Assembly: GCA_000771265.1 (NCBI GenBank)
Contig: JDUB01000021.1
Location: 1 to 43,315 of the forward strand
Source of the DNA: Bifidobacterium thermophilum DSM 20210
GTDB lineage: Bacteria > Actinomycetota > Actinomycetes > Actinomycetales > Bifidobacteriaceae
DNA length: 43,315 nucleotides
Reading direction: 5' to 3'
Shown here: one piece after another, positions 25,277 to 33,790 of the stretch
How the letters are laid out: every line of letters begins with the position of its first letter
Position numbering within the stretch: the first letter of the stretch is position 1
Program-made: the position numbers and the translations under genes
The notes under the pieces: generated by a model
Database searches by the model: none
Seen by the model: only the letters and a program-made list of their open reading frames with translations
Told to the model about the DNA's origin: nothing

Positions 25277-25570
25277 CTAATTCGCAAGACCGACGAGCGG
25301 AGCGAATACGGCACCAAGACCGAACAACATGGCGAGCATGCAGATGACGCCGAAGATGTAGCAGACAATCGCCAGTACGGTACGCGCAGCAACCGTCCCG
25401 CCCTGGTCCATGGGCGATGGGGTTTGCATCCGACGCCCGATGATTGCACAAGCGCCCGAGGCCACACAGGCCAGAAGCACGAGCACGATTTGCAGTCCTC
25501 CGTCGAGCTGGAGCGTCCAGTTCCATAGTCTTGTCAGCAAGCTGCTTGTCGAGGTGAGTAGGGTGTCCAT
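25277..25570 (-). CDS. small integral membrane protein (97 aa)
   Basis: Two or three hydrophobic helices: 'LQIVLVLLACVASGACAII' and 'TVLAIVCYIFGVICMLAML', with a charged loop (GRRMQTPSPMDQGG) between. AAGGAGG lies 9 bases upstream of the ATG. Size and topology resemble VirB2/TrbC pilin-like or TrbL-associated membrane proteins in conjugative elements, but no family can be fixed. It lies directly upstream of the topoisomerase in the same direction. Confidence 0.6.
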   Translation of the reverse strand: MDTLLTSTSSLLTRLWNWTLQLDGGLQIVLVLLACVASGACAIIGRRMQTPSPMDQGGTVAARTVLAIVCYIFGVICMLAMLFGLGAVFAPLVGLAN

Positions 25571-25648
25571 GTTCTGGTTCCTCCTTGTTCAGAATCCATT
25601 GGATTGGTTGTTGCTCTTCCATCCTCGCGTTCGTTGACCCATCCGGGC

Positions 25649-25715
25649 GGACGCGCAGTCTACCGACATTTGGAAGACCTATCGTCCCCACCGCGGACGG
25701 GTAGAGTGCGCGTCC
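25649..25715. promoter_or_regulatory. long inverted repeat in a divergent promoter region
   Basis: GGACGCGCAGTCTACC (25649-25664) and GGTAGAGTGCGCGTCC (25700-25715) are 16-base inverted copies with one mismatch and a 35-base spacer. They lie in the ~210-base gap between the membrane protein gene (minus) and the gene at 25782 (plus), placing them where both promoters must be. Likely a regulator binding pair; a second oriT-like structure is possible. Confidence 0.5.
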
Positions 25716-25781
25716 CCTTTTCCATGCTCGTGAATGCGACGCTATGAGGGTCAAGACCAATTCGGATTCGAAGGAGACATG

Positions 25782-26171
25782 ATGAGCGGTTCAACGAATT
25801 TCCTGCGAGACACGCGCAGGGACATTCTCAGGGCGGTCAGGGAACAGAGCATGGACCGGACCCGTGCGATGGACGAATACGTGGAGGCGCTGGTTGGCGT
25901 GGAATCACTCAAGGCGCAGGCGGAACGTGCCGCGGCCAAAGCCGATGAGCTGCGCCGTGCCGCCCGGGACGCGGGGAACAGCGCGGCGGAATTGCGTTCG
26001 GCGGAACGTATCGTCCACGAGCAGTGGAAAGGTATTTCCGCGCCGGATCCGGCCGTGGAAGCCCCGAGTGATAGCGCGGACGGTCCGGACGCGAATGCGG
26101 CGGAACCGTCCGATGGCGTCGAGCAATATCATCCCGAGCAGGATTCCCGTCAAAGCGAGGCGGAGCAATGA
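25782..26171 (+). CDS. hypothetical coiled-coil protein, conjugation block
   Basis: 129 residues from the second of two adjacent ATGs (MSGSTNFLRDTRRDIL); AAGGAG at 25771-25776 gives a 5-base spacing for it. Residues 25-85 are Ala/Arg/Glu-rich and helical (SLKAQAERAAAKADELRR) and look like a coiled coil; the C-terminus is acidic and disordered. No family recognised. Its stop overlaps the next gene in ATGA, so it starts a plus-strand operon. Confidence 0.6.
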   Translation: MSGSTNFLRDTRRDILRAVREQSMDRTRAMDEYVEALVGVESLKAQAERAAAKADELRRAARDAGNSAAELRSAERIVHEQWKGISAPDPAVEAPSDSADGPDANAAEPSDGVEQYHPEQDSRQSEAEQ

Positions 26172-27154
26172 GCGGGGCACGTGAGCCACGTCCTTTGCCC
26201 AAACCTGTACGCTGGCTGGTATCGCTGCTCGCTGTGATGGCGGTGGTCGCGCTGGGTATGCTCACCCTACGGCCGGTCACAACCGACGGTGACGCTGAGG
26301 CATCACTTAAATCTACCATTCAGGGGAAAGAGACACCTGTCAAGGATGGCAAGCCAACAGGCGCAGCCGACAGATGGCAGGGTCTGCGCGCGGCAGGCAT
26401 CCCCACCCCGGGCACGTGGTCAAGGCAGACCGGCATGACCGTATTCACGCGGGGTTCCGGCATCGATACGGTGAAACCGGAATCCTATTACGGCAAGCAG
26501 ATCGCTGGCGACCCCGGTCCCATCGACACCGCGCTGGCGAGCCTTGATACGATTCTTGATCCGGGCATCTCGCAGGATGAATGGCATAACGCCTACACGG
26601 CTGTGCTCAAAGAGGATGCTTCCGGCCAGATTCAAGTCATGGGCGGGGCTCCCCGATACTGGTGGGCCGGACGGAAATATACGCCGGATATGATGTGCTC
26701 CCCGTCATCCGCCCACACGCTCATGCTCGCGTATGACACCGGTTCCTGCACCGCCGACAATACCTGGCAGGGCGAAGAACACGCTGCGATTCAGACAATC
26801 CAGTACTACCAGCCTGGTTCCACGTCATTCCCCGTCCCGGATGACGAGGGATCATCCACCACTAATCCACAGACTCTGGCAGCACGTTCTTATTCCACGG
26901 TCGCCGTGCCGATGGATGACGGTATATGGCATATCACCGTGTATTGCCCCGCCAATCCTGACATGCTTCTCGACCGGAACGCCGACGAGCTCGGTATCAC
27001 CGCGTGGCAGGCCGATCGCCTCGGGGCCGGCGTGCAAGGACTTGCCGACCCATGGCGCATGACCGGGATCGGCACTAGGCAACGCCCATGCCGCACCGTG
27101 GAGATAGCTGTGGGCGGTCAACTGCCCTACTGGTTCACCGGAGGCACCACATGA
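26168..27154 (+). CDS. single-pass membrane protein of the conjugation block
   Basis: 328 residues. A basic N-terminus and one membrane segment 'LVSLLAVMAVVALGMLTL' (about 18-36) are followed by a ~290-residue extracytoplasmic domain with cysteines in 'DMMCSPSSAHT', 'TGSCTADNT', 'VYCPANPD' and 'RPCRTVEIA', likely paired outside the cell. The layout (short cytoplasmic tail, one helix, exported domain) is that of VirB8/TcpC-like or other channel scaffold proteins, but sequence motifs do not settle it. ATGA overlaps at both ends tie it to its neighbours. Confidence 0.65.
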   Translation: MSGAREPRPLPKPVRWLVSLLAVMAVVALGMLTLRPVTTDGDAEASLKSTIQGKETPVKDGKPTGAADRWQGLRAAGIPTPGTWSRQTGMTVFTRGSGIDTVKPESYYGKQIAGDPGPIDTALASLDTILDPGISQDEWHNAYTAVLKEDASGQIQVMGGAPRYWWAGRKYTPDMMCSPSSAHTLMLAYDTGSCTADNTWQGEEHAAIQTIQYYQPGSTSFPVPDDEGSSTTNPQTLAARSYSTVAVPMDDGIWHITVYCPANPDMLLDRNADELGITAWQADRLGAGVQGLADPWRMTGIGTRQRPCRTVEIAVGGQLPYWFTGGTT

Positions 27155-28227
27155 ATGCGCGGATCCGGAACAACAGATTCCGTCTGTTGGGACGTTCCAC
27201 ATTGGCGGCGCTCACACTGACAGGCGTGCTGACGGTGGGTGCCTGTTCACCCAGCGGCGTGCTCACCTTCCTTTCCGGATGCAAGAACACCACCGTGGCA
27301 ACCGGCGACACCGCGACGGGATCACCTGCCGGCGCATCTATCGCGTCAGGAGAATGGGCGGTGCTCGTCGGCCAAGGCATGGGGCAAATCAAGGCGTTGT
27401 GGCCCGGTTACGTCGCATGGTGCGGAACCTACCGTCCCGGTTTCCAATGCACATGGTGGGCTTGCATGCGGCAACGGGCATTAGGCCATGATGTCGGCCA
27501 GTACTGGGGCAACGGCTCGCAGTGGGGAGAATCCGCACGACGTGCAGGCTGGGTCGAGGGCGCGACAGTTGGCGGGATCATGGTGTTCGCCCCGGGTTCC
27601 GCCGGTTCAAGCCGCGTGTACGGGCATGTCGCCGTGGTCGAACAGATCGACGGCGACACCGTGCATATCAGTGAGGGCGGAACAGGATGGGGACGTGTGC
27701 ATACCCGCACATTCAGCGCCTCCAATCCCCCGTTGGGCACCACGTACTGGCATCCAGCCGATGCCGTCGAGACGGTGCCGGGAGCTTCCGAAGCCGGTAC
27801 GGATACCGCTCTGGACGCACCTGAATCCTCAGATGCGACTACCGCTGCATGGACCTGTGAGACCGGCGCAGGAACGATATCCGCATCCTATTCGGGCGAC
27901 GGCATGCGCGCGACACCGGATGAGGCGAAAGCGTTGGCCCGCGGGATGATTGCGAGCGGATGGCGGCAGTGGGACACCGCCGAGCAATGGGAGGCTCTCG
28001 AATGGCTCTGGGAACACGAATCCGGGTGGAGATGGAATGCGGACAACCCGACATCCGACGCATACGGGATTCCCCAAGCCCTCCCCGGCAGGAAGATGGC
28101 GTCAGCCGGCGATGACTGGGAGCATAACGCCGCCACGCAGATTCGCTGGGGCCTAGGCTACATCCAGAGCCGATACGGCAGCCCCGCAGCCGCGAAATCA
28201 TTCTGGCTCACCCACCACTGGTATTAA
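27151..28227 (+). CDS. CHAP / lytic transglycosylase lipoprotein (peptidoglycan hydrolase)
   Basis: 358 residues. The signal peptide 'STLAALTLTGVLTVGAC' ends in a lipobox, so it is probably a surface lipoprotein. A CHAP amidase/endopeptidase domain follows: catalytic Cys in 'FQCTWWACMRQ' (about 100) and His in 'YGHVAVVEQI' (about 158). The C-terminus has a transglycosylase-like fold: 'EHESGWRWNADN' (catalytic Glu, about 288) and 'AYGIPQALPG'. Such two-domain enzymes (VirB1/Tgl-like) open the wall locally for a Gram-positive conjugation channel. ATG overlaps the previous stop; start chosen for this ATGA coupling. Confidence 0.88.
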   Translation: MNARIRNNRFRLLGRSTLAALTLTGVLTVGACSPSGVLTFLSGCKNTTVATGDTATGSPAGASIASGEWAVLVGQGMGQIKALWPGYVAWCGTYRPGFQCTWWACMRQRALGHDVGQYWGNGSQWGESARRAGWVEGATVGGIMVFAPGSAGSSRVYGHVAVVEQIDGDTVHISEGGTGWGRVHTRTFSASNPPLGTTYWHPADAVETVPGASEAGTDTALDAPESSDATTAAWTCETGAGTISASYSGDGMRATPDEAKALARGMIASGWRQWDTAEQWEALEWLWEHESGWRWNADNPTSDAYGIPQALPGRKMASAGDDWEHNAATQIRWGLGYIQSRYGSPAAAKSFWLTHHWY

Positions 28228-28320
28228 TCCACATACCGGTAGATTCCACGTCCCAAATGTCACGCCGTTTCATGGAGAATGGGATTATCAGCACAACCAG
28301 GAACAGGAAGGACAACGATC

Positions 28321-29028
28321 ATGGCAAAGCTGGTCACGCAACGTCAGTTGGACGACGCGGCGAGCGAATTTCAGCGCATGACAGAAGAGGAAAGGGAGAA
28401 TCCAGCGCGGATTCAGGACCACCTGCACCCGCGCAGCGTGGCAGTCGTACGTCTGGGCATGGCATCGCTGCAAGCGTTCCGCCAAGTGATTTCCTCCCCC
28501 GAACAATTCGACTTGAGCCCCGTCCATCAGGCGCGGTTGGCTGTAGCCATGCGTGGAAGCAAGTCATTCCGCGATGCACTGCTCACTGATGCGATCACGC
28601 CTGGGGGCTTCGATGATGATACGCTGCTCGGAGCTATCATCGACCCGCATGAGCCTCACGCCTCTGAGGCGGTCGAGCAGGCGGTGCAGCACGGCATTGA
28701 AGACCCGAGTTTCCAGCCTGACTTACAGCGAATCAACCACGCCGCCGACATGCTCGCGGATATCGCCTTACACATGCTCCCCGGGTATAGCTCCGATCTG
28801 CATGCCACAGCCGCATATGTGATGATTGTCGGCAACAGGCGTGAGGAGGCTTCCCAGCAAATCGAGAGAGCGTTCATCGATAATCCGTCCAACGATCTCG
28901 CACGGTTGGAACAGCAGATGCTTGATTTCGACGTCACCGCCGCATGGGCGAAATCAGGCAACATGGCGGACGGACTCGGCCAAGCCCCCACTATCAATGA
29001 TGACAACGAACATTCCCGAGGAAGGTAA
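28321..29028 (+). CDS. DUF4192-like hypothetical protein
   Basis: 235 residues starting MAKLVTQRQLDDAASEF, with AGGAAGGA upstream. The C-terminal part 'LHATAAYVMIVGNRREEASQQ' and 'NPSNDLARLEQQML' resembles the end of DUF4192 proteins, actinobacterial proteins of unknown role often found on mobile elements. No membrane segment or catalytic motif. It opens a second plus-strand group (28321-30431) about 90 bases after the lipoprotein. Confidence 0.55.
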   Translation: MAKLVTQRQLDDAASEFQRMTEEERENPARIQDHLHPRSVAVVRLGMASLQAFRQVISSPEQFDLSPVHQARLAVAMRGSKSFRDALLTDAITPGGFDDDTLLGAIIDPHEPHASEAVEQAVQHGIEDPSFQPDLQRINHAADMLADIALHMLPGYSSDLHATAAYVMIVGNRREEASQQIERAFIDNPSNDLARLEQQMLDFDVTAAWAKSGNMADGLGQAPTINDDNEHSRGR

Positions 29029-29033
29029 GCACA

Positions 29034-29357
29034 ATGCACGAGTGTTTCGATGAAGACCATTGCAGGTGCAAAGAACCGGTCTTCACATGGACGGTGACGC
29101 GTGACAACATCGCCGGATGGCTGATGTCCCACAATCTTCCCGACAGTGACGCAAATATAGAAACGACCGTCGCGAGGATGCACGACTGCCCCGGACTGCA
29201 GGATGCCATCTACGATGGCATCCGCACCGCGCTCGACAACTGGATCGACAGGACAGAGCTGGAGCACTTCAAGCCGCGAACCGTTGAAGACACCGCCTAC
29301 ACCGATCCCTCCACAGACTTCCTTACCCCGGAATCTGGGCGGGGGGCCGCCAGATAA
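29034..29357 (+). CDS. hypothetical protein (107 aa)
   Basis: Starts MHECFDEDHCRCKEPVF; two or three N-terminal cysteines and a histidine (C4, C10, C12) could hold a metal. The middle is helical (DAIYDGIRTALDNWIDR). GAGGAAGG lies just upstream. It follows the DUF4192-like gene by five bases and so shares its operon. Function unknown. Confidence 0.55.
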   Translation: MHECFDEDHCRCKEPVFTWTVTRDNIAGWLMSHNLPDSDANIETTVARMHDCPGLQDAIYDGIRTALDNWIDRTELEHFKPRTVEDTAYTDPSTDFLTPESGRGAAR

Positions 29358-29399
29358 CCCTTACCGTGATGGGCTGATTGCCGGAGGGAGCAGGCAGCG

Positions 29400-30431
29400 A
29401 TGGCTGACGGACATGGCTGGGTGAACATGCGCGTACCACACGAGTGGACGCACCCCTTCGTGTTTCAGGCGCGTGATGGGCGTTCATGGGAGAAGATGCT
29501 CATCGGCCTGCCTGACGGCGTGAACATCGACGGTCGCGATATGGGCGGCTGGGCGTTCAGTGTGTTCAGCACTCGCCTGTCCAAGCAGGACAAGCTCGAC
29601 AAGAAACCGGTCCGCATCGGCGTGCCTGCGGACCGGTCCGTCACGTTTTTCCGCGGGCGTGGCACCGAACGTGAACAATACCGTGTCAAAGATCCACAGC
29701 TTCTTGCGGAGGCAATCGCCAACCGGACAACAGCAGACTATGGGCCCCATGTTTCAGAACTAGCCGCGACAGACACCCCGGCATGTGCCCTACCCCAGAT
29801 TGTTCGCGGAGAACTCGCCGACGCGGCGCCACCGGCGTCAGAAGCCGCCAGTGCGAAAGCCGTCCACCTGATGGGCAGGCTCGCCTTGGACGATGGGTTC
29901 ATCGCCCGGATGGATACCCTGGTTCACCGGGCGGCTGAAGCTTTCGCCCAAGATGAATACGATCCGCACGCTACGCTCCGGACAGTCTCCGATTGGACCG
30001 AGGAACTCGCGGATGCATGTGCCGGAACGTATGGGGAAACCTATTCACACGACGACGTTCTCCAAGCTGCCGGCATGGCGCTCAGCGCCATCACCGAAAC
30101 CATCAACGAGCAGATCGGCAAACTCACCGAGGCCGGGCTCGCGCTCCCCCACATCGCCGAAGCGAACAGGCGACAACGCCGGGAACGCATCGACACCTAC
30201 TTCGAGGAACGGGCCATGCTCGACCCGGACACTCTCCTGCGCACGACCTATTCGCTCAACGCCCCCACCACGGCGGAAGCGCTGTGGGCAATGGGCCGCG
30301 TCTACGGAAGCCAGCCGCGCACAGAACTCATCGACGGCAATGCGGATCACCAAGCCGATTCCAATATTGCAGGTGTCGATTCGCTTGATATTCTCATCCC
30401 GTCATCAGGCCACAGTTCATTATCAAGGTAA
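29400..30431 (+). CDS. hypothetical element protein (343 aa)
   Basis: Starts MADGHGWVNMRVPHEWTHPF with GGAGGG about 11 bases upstream. The first ~90 residues form a compact basic domain with 'MGGWAFSVFSTRLSKQDK' and 'RSVTFFRGRGTEREQY', which I associate with actinobacterial mobile elements; it could be an ssDNA-binding or DNA-maintenance domain but no motif proves it. The rest is helical, Glu/Ala-rich ('QIGKLTEAGLALPHIAEAN'). It is the last gene of the plus-strand block, next to the disrupted MmeI-like gene. Confidence 0.55.
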   Translation: MADGHGWVNMRVPHEWTHPFVFQARDGRSWEKMLIGLPDGVNIDGRDMGGWAFSVFSTRLSKQDKLDKKPVRIGVPADRSVTFFRGRGTEREQYRVKDPQLLAEAIANRTTADYGPHVSELAATDTPACALPQIVRGELADAAPPASEAASAKAVHLMGRLALDDGFIARMDTLVHRAAEAFAQDEYDPHATLRTVSDWTEELADACAGTYGETYSHDDVLQAAGMALSAITETINEQIGKLTEAGLALPHIAEANRRQRRERIDTYFEERAMLDPDTLLRTTYSLNAPTTAEALWAMGRVYGSQPRTELIDGNADHQADSNIAGVDSLDILIPSSGHSSLSR

Positions 30432-30449
30432 CGCCGACTCCGGAAACAT

Positions 30450-30890
30450 TCATCCGATGAGCTTCACATAATCATCGAACAATATCTGGAGACGGGCATC
30501 GTTGTCATCCTTAAGCCAGGAATTGGCGCCAAATGCGACATCGACAACCTTATCCAAGTTCTGGTGTGCATCGCGTAAATCCTTTGGCATGAAAGTCGGA
30601 TCGTACAAATCAGCCAGTGAGGATCCAGGATGGTTCGCACGTACTGCAAGCACGGCCTTGCCGGCAGCGATGATCGCGGAACGTGTAGCTTCATCAACCG
30701 GTGGCAGAGGCAGCGTATTCCACACGAGAGTGTTGGAGAACCGGCAATCTGACTTCAGATGACCACCGATGCCCTTCCACCACGCCATGAACATCGAGGA
30801 CTCGATGACAGCGAAGTTGAAGCCATCTGGGTCAGCGCAAGCAAAATTCAGATTCGATGAAATGATGTCTTGTCTGAACCAAGGCTACAC
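30450..30890 (-). pseudogene. C-terminal remnant of an MmeI-like restriction enzyme/DNA methyltransferase
   Basis: The minus-strand frame reads 'IISSNLNFACADPDGFNF', 'VIESSMFMAWWKGIGG' and 'KSDCRFSNTLVWNTLPLPP', then 'SLADLYDPTFMPKDL'. This is the characteristic end of MmeI/YeeA-type class I methyltransferases (post-TRD C-terminal helices). Homology begins at about 30890, where in-frame stops appear; the annotated ATG at 30794 is internal. The matching N-terminal remnant lies at 37825-38963 on the same strand. About 400-500 central residues, including the methyltransferase motifs, are missing. Confidence 0.8.
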
Positions 30891-30951
30891 CTAAAAGACC
30901 GCCCGTCCCGTATATCCGAAAGGTAGGGAATCCGCCCAAAAAACTGCCCAT

Positions 30952-30979
30952 TTCCACGCTCTTGGAATTGTGGTAAAAT
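30952..30979 (+). promoter_or_regulatory. Firmicutes-like promoter
   Basis: TAAAAT at 30974 with an upstream TGG (extended -10), and a weak TTCCAC -35 at 30952 with 16-base spacing. It points to the small nonsense-broken frame at 31035, which has an AAGGAG site. It lies in AT-rich DNA just inside the inserted segment. Confidence 0.4.
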
Positions 30980-31034
30980 GATAAGTGCAAAGAGGCAAAT
31001 CGAAATCTATGAAAATAGTACAGCGAGAAGGAGT

Positions 31035-31292
31035 ATGCGAATGCAGGATACAATCATTCAATTAAAAGCTCTTGGGCAAATGCCTGACTCATTGACAGGT
31101 AATCCAGTATGAGAGCTTGTCAGCAAGTATGACGAACCACTTATAAAAGTGAAAACACCTCTGGCAGAGGAAGAAGTTGAGGCATTAATTAGTATTTTCC
31201 CCGAAAGTACGATGTATGAAGTTGAATTGACATTGTTGCATTTAGTTGAAACATATTTGAAACCAGAGTTGCTTTCAAAATATAGAATTTAA
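31035..31292 (+). pseudogene. small AT-rich gene with an in-frame TGA
   Basis: A good ribosome site (AAGGAG) precedes ATG 31035. The frame 'MRMQDTIIQLKALGQMPD' stops at TGA 31110-31112 and then continues uninterrupted as 'ELVSKYDEPLIKVKTPLAEE' to a TAA at 31292, 85 codons in all. One nonsense change (perhaps from TGG) explains it. Composition is Firmicutes-like. Size and acidity would suit an immunity or antitoxin-type protein; family not recognised. Confidence 0.5.
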
Positions 31293-31420
31293 TTTCAAAA
31301 TGCCCCAGCGAAGAGTGGAAAGACACTATGAAAGTACGCTTAGATAATTGGGAAAAGAAAAATGGTAGTCATATTTAATACGACACCTTCCCATTTATCG
31401 GGTAGACAGGGAGGGGGAGC

Positions 31421-32274
31421 ATGGAACTATCCATACAAGAACGATTAAAAGACTTGCGTGTGGAGCGTGGGCTGACGCTGGAACAGCTTGCGGAGCAGAC
31501 CCATCTCTCCAAGTCTGCTTTGGGCAGTTACGAGGGGGACGATCTCAAGGACATCAGTCACTATGCGATTATCAAGCTGGCGAAGTTTTACGGCGTAACC
31601 GCCGATTATCTGCAGGGGCGTTCTCAAGCGAAAAATCACTCAAACGCCGATCTTGCGGACCTGCGTTTGAGTGACGATATGATTGAACTGCCGGAAAGTG
31701 GGCGGGTGAATAATTCCCTCTTGTGTGAACTGGCGGCGCACCCGGATTTTCCCCGGCTCATGGCTGACATTGAAATCTATGTGAACGGAGTGGCGGTGAA
31801 GCAGGTGCAGACCGTAAACGCCATCGTGGGCACCATGAGCGCAACGATTATGAAGCGGTACAATCCCGGCTTGACCGACCCGCAGTTACGGCTGCTTATC
31901 GCCGCCCATATTGACGATGACAGCTTTTGTCGCTATGTGATACAGCAGGACATAAACAAGATAGCCCTCGACCTGCGGGAAACACATAAGGACGATTTTT
32001 CAGCGCCCCGGAGGACAATCCGCTGGAAGATTTTTTGCAAGCCGCAAAAGCAGCGTCCACTCCGGGCAGCGACCCGGAACAGGCGGCGATGGCGTTTATC
32101 TGTAAGCGGCTCAAACTGAACTATGGGAAGCTGTCGGAAGAAGAGAGGAAGTGGGCGAAAAATATTGCACAGAAGTCGGACCTGCTGAAAAATCCAAACC
32201 CACAGCGGGGGCGGAAGCAAGGAAACTATAAATTGGATGTCTGCATTTTTAGAAAGATAATGGAGGTATGTTAA
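31421..32274 (+). pseudogene. XRE-family HTH regulator of a Firmicutes element, frameshifted
   Basis: Starts MELSIQERLKDLRVERGL; residues 6-60 are an XRE/Cro HTH (LEQLAEQTHLSKSALGSYE), followed by the long helical regulator domain often seen in clostridial conjugative transposons. At about 31996 a run of five T (GATTTTTCAG) replaces the expected six: the frame then turns to nonsense ending at 32119, while the +1 frame continues sensibly as 'EDFLQAAKAASTPGSDPEQ' and 'AKNIAQKSDLLKNPNPQRG' to 32274. So it is a single-base loss, real or a sequencing error. The HTH part could still be made. It is followed at once by the EcsC gene. Confidence 0.75.
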
Positions 32275-32275
32275 A

Positions 32276-33340
32276 ATGGGATCTATGAGTGATTTTAACC
32301 CCCCTTTTCCAATCATAGATAATAAGGAAGCTACTGCACTTGATAATCTAACCAAAAGATATAATAAATTGATTGAGCCGGGTGCAATTGCTAAATTAGG
32401 AACAAAAGCAGGTCAGCTTGTGCCTGAAATAGTTAAACAAATTGGAACTGACATCAGATTAAGCATAACCGAAAAAGAGTTATATACCCAAATGATGAAC
32501 ATTGTCGGGAGTGGATTTAAAGCTGTTGAGGAGCAAGCGGTCAGATTTTCTGTTAGCGAAAAAGATATATTGGATAAGATAAATAAAGATTATCCTCACT
32601 ATCAAATAGAGAAATTAGATGATATCTGTTTAGTTAGAAGTTATGATTTGGCGAAGATAGTAAATGATTATAGAGGGAAAGATACATTTGCCGCAATGAT
32701 AGAAGGCGGAGGAACGGGGGCATTGGGATTTTGGGGACTGCCTTTTAATATTGTTTTAAGCACATTTCTTTATTTTAGGGCAGTGCAATCAATAGCAATG
32801 TTTTATGGCTATGATGTGAGAAATGATTATACAGAAATGGTAATTGCAAGTGATGTATTCACAACTTCTTTAAGCCCAGCCCAAAATGATGTAAATAATG
32901 AAGCGACAAGTATTATTGGAAAAATAATGGCTATGGGCCAAGCCGCAGCTGTCAAGCAGACTGCAAAAAAGACATGGGCAGATATGGCTGAACGTGGTGG
33001 TATACCTTTACTGTTGACACAAATGCGAGCTTTAGCCAATAAATCTGCACAAAAAGCATTACAAAATGTAGGAGCAAAGGGATTGGAAAATAATCTCTTT
33101 AAAGAAGTATTTGAACAAATAGGACGAAAGTTAACATTGGAAAACATTGGAAAAGCGATACCTGTTGTCTCGGGTGCTTTGGGTGCATTTATTGACACGG
33201 CACAGATGAAAAGAGTGCTTGAGTTTTCTGATATTTTTTACCAAAAGAGATTTATCATGGAAAAGGAAAATAGGGTATATCACTTATGTGAGAACAATGA
33301 GTTTGTAATAGATGCTGAAATTGTCAGTGATGAGTGTTAA
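32276..33340 (+). CDS. EcsC-family protein
   Basis: 354 residues. 'GGGTGALGFWGLPFNIVLST' and 'LYFRAVQSIAMFYGYDVRND' are typical of the EcsC domain, with Gly-rich hydrophobic stretches that associate with membranes, and 'SVSEKDILDKINKDYP' upstream. EcsC in Bacillus is tied to an ABC exporter and secretion; free-standing EcsC proteins on mobile elements have no settled role. GGAGG lies upstream of ATG 32276. The gene is strongly AT-rich compared with everything outside 31.0-37.7 kb. Confidence 0.8.
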   Translation: MGSMSDFNPPFPIIDNKEATALDNLTKRYNKLIEPGAIAKLGTKAGQLVPEIVKQIGTDIRLSITEKELYTQMMNIVGSGFKAVEEQAVRFSVSEKDILDKINKDYPHYQIEKLDDICLVRSYDLAKIVNDYRGKDTFAAMIEGGGTGALGFWGLPFNIVLSTFLYFRAVQSIAMFYGYDVRNDYTEMVIASDVFTTSLSPAQNDVNNEATSIIGKIMAMGQAAAVKQTAKKTWADMAERGGIPLLLTQMRALANKSAQKALQNVGAKGLENNLFKEVFEQIGRKLTLENIGKAIPVVSGALGAFIDTAQMKRVLEFSDIFYQKRFIMEKENRVYHLCENNEFVIDAEIVSDEC

Positions 33341-33437
33341 ATAGCAAAGCCTGTCAACCCAGTCAACGGTCAAGACGAACAGCGCATAAATACGCAGCCG
33401 TTGACAGTCCTGCCCGTCTTTGCTAAAAGGTAATCAA

Positions 33438-33467
33438 GGCGGGAAAGCCCTTAAGTAGCTTCCCGCC
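33438..33467 (+). terminator. terminator-like hairpin after the EcsC gene
   Basis: GGCGGGAA(A)GC pairs with GCTTCCCGCC around a 9-base loop, with a T-rich but interrupted tail (CATTTCAATTTT). It lies about 100 bases after the EcsC stop. Confidence 0.5.
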
Positions 33468-33710
33468 CATTTCAATTTTGAGAGAAAAATCCGTCTGCTT
33501 TTCGTGAGTGTGTCCACAAGTTCGGGACATTTTGTCCCGAAGTCCGGCGTGGAACGAGGAACGGCGACTTTCATATACGCCCTGTCTGCTGATAAAACCA
33601 GTCCTGCGCTTGCGGCTCCACGCTACGCAATCACGCCCTGTTTTCCTGCCGCTTAAAATGTGCTCGCCCTCCCGGTTGGCAACCTCGTTTCGCAGCAACG
33701 CCGACAGAGC

Positions 33711-33740
33711 GTATAACACACTACACTTTGCGAGCAAAGT
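33711..33740. repeat. oriT-like hairpin of a Firmicutes mobilizable element
   Basis: GTATAACACACTACACTTTG runs into a perfect stem ACTTTGC-GA-GCAAAGT (33725-33740). GTATAACACACTA next to a short hairpin and a following GTCGTGTG is a pattern I associate with oriT regions of clostridial Mob elements. No Firmicutes relaxase gene remains in the window. Confidence 0.4.
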
Positions 33741-33790
33741 CGTGTGCCAAGGGGCAAGTCCCTTTGGAAACCCCTGACAACAAAACAGGC

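Larger units (their letters stand above)
33341..33790. other. non-coding debris of a Firmicutes mobilizable element
   Basis: About 450 bases with an 8-base inverted repeat GTCAACGG/CCGTTGAC (33362 and 33398), a terminator-like hairpin and an oriT-like hairpin (both listed separately). The open frame on the minus strand (33423-33737) has no ribosome site and reads through these structures. The composition and repeats resemble gene-free regions next to relaxase genes of clostridial elements. Confidence 0.5.

Noticed and set aside
25239..25760. 174-residue N-terminal extension of the topoisomerase
   Set aside because: It runs over the membrane protein gene and its promoter region; the ATG at 25238 has AAGGAGG and matches the Toprim start.
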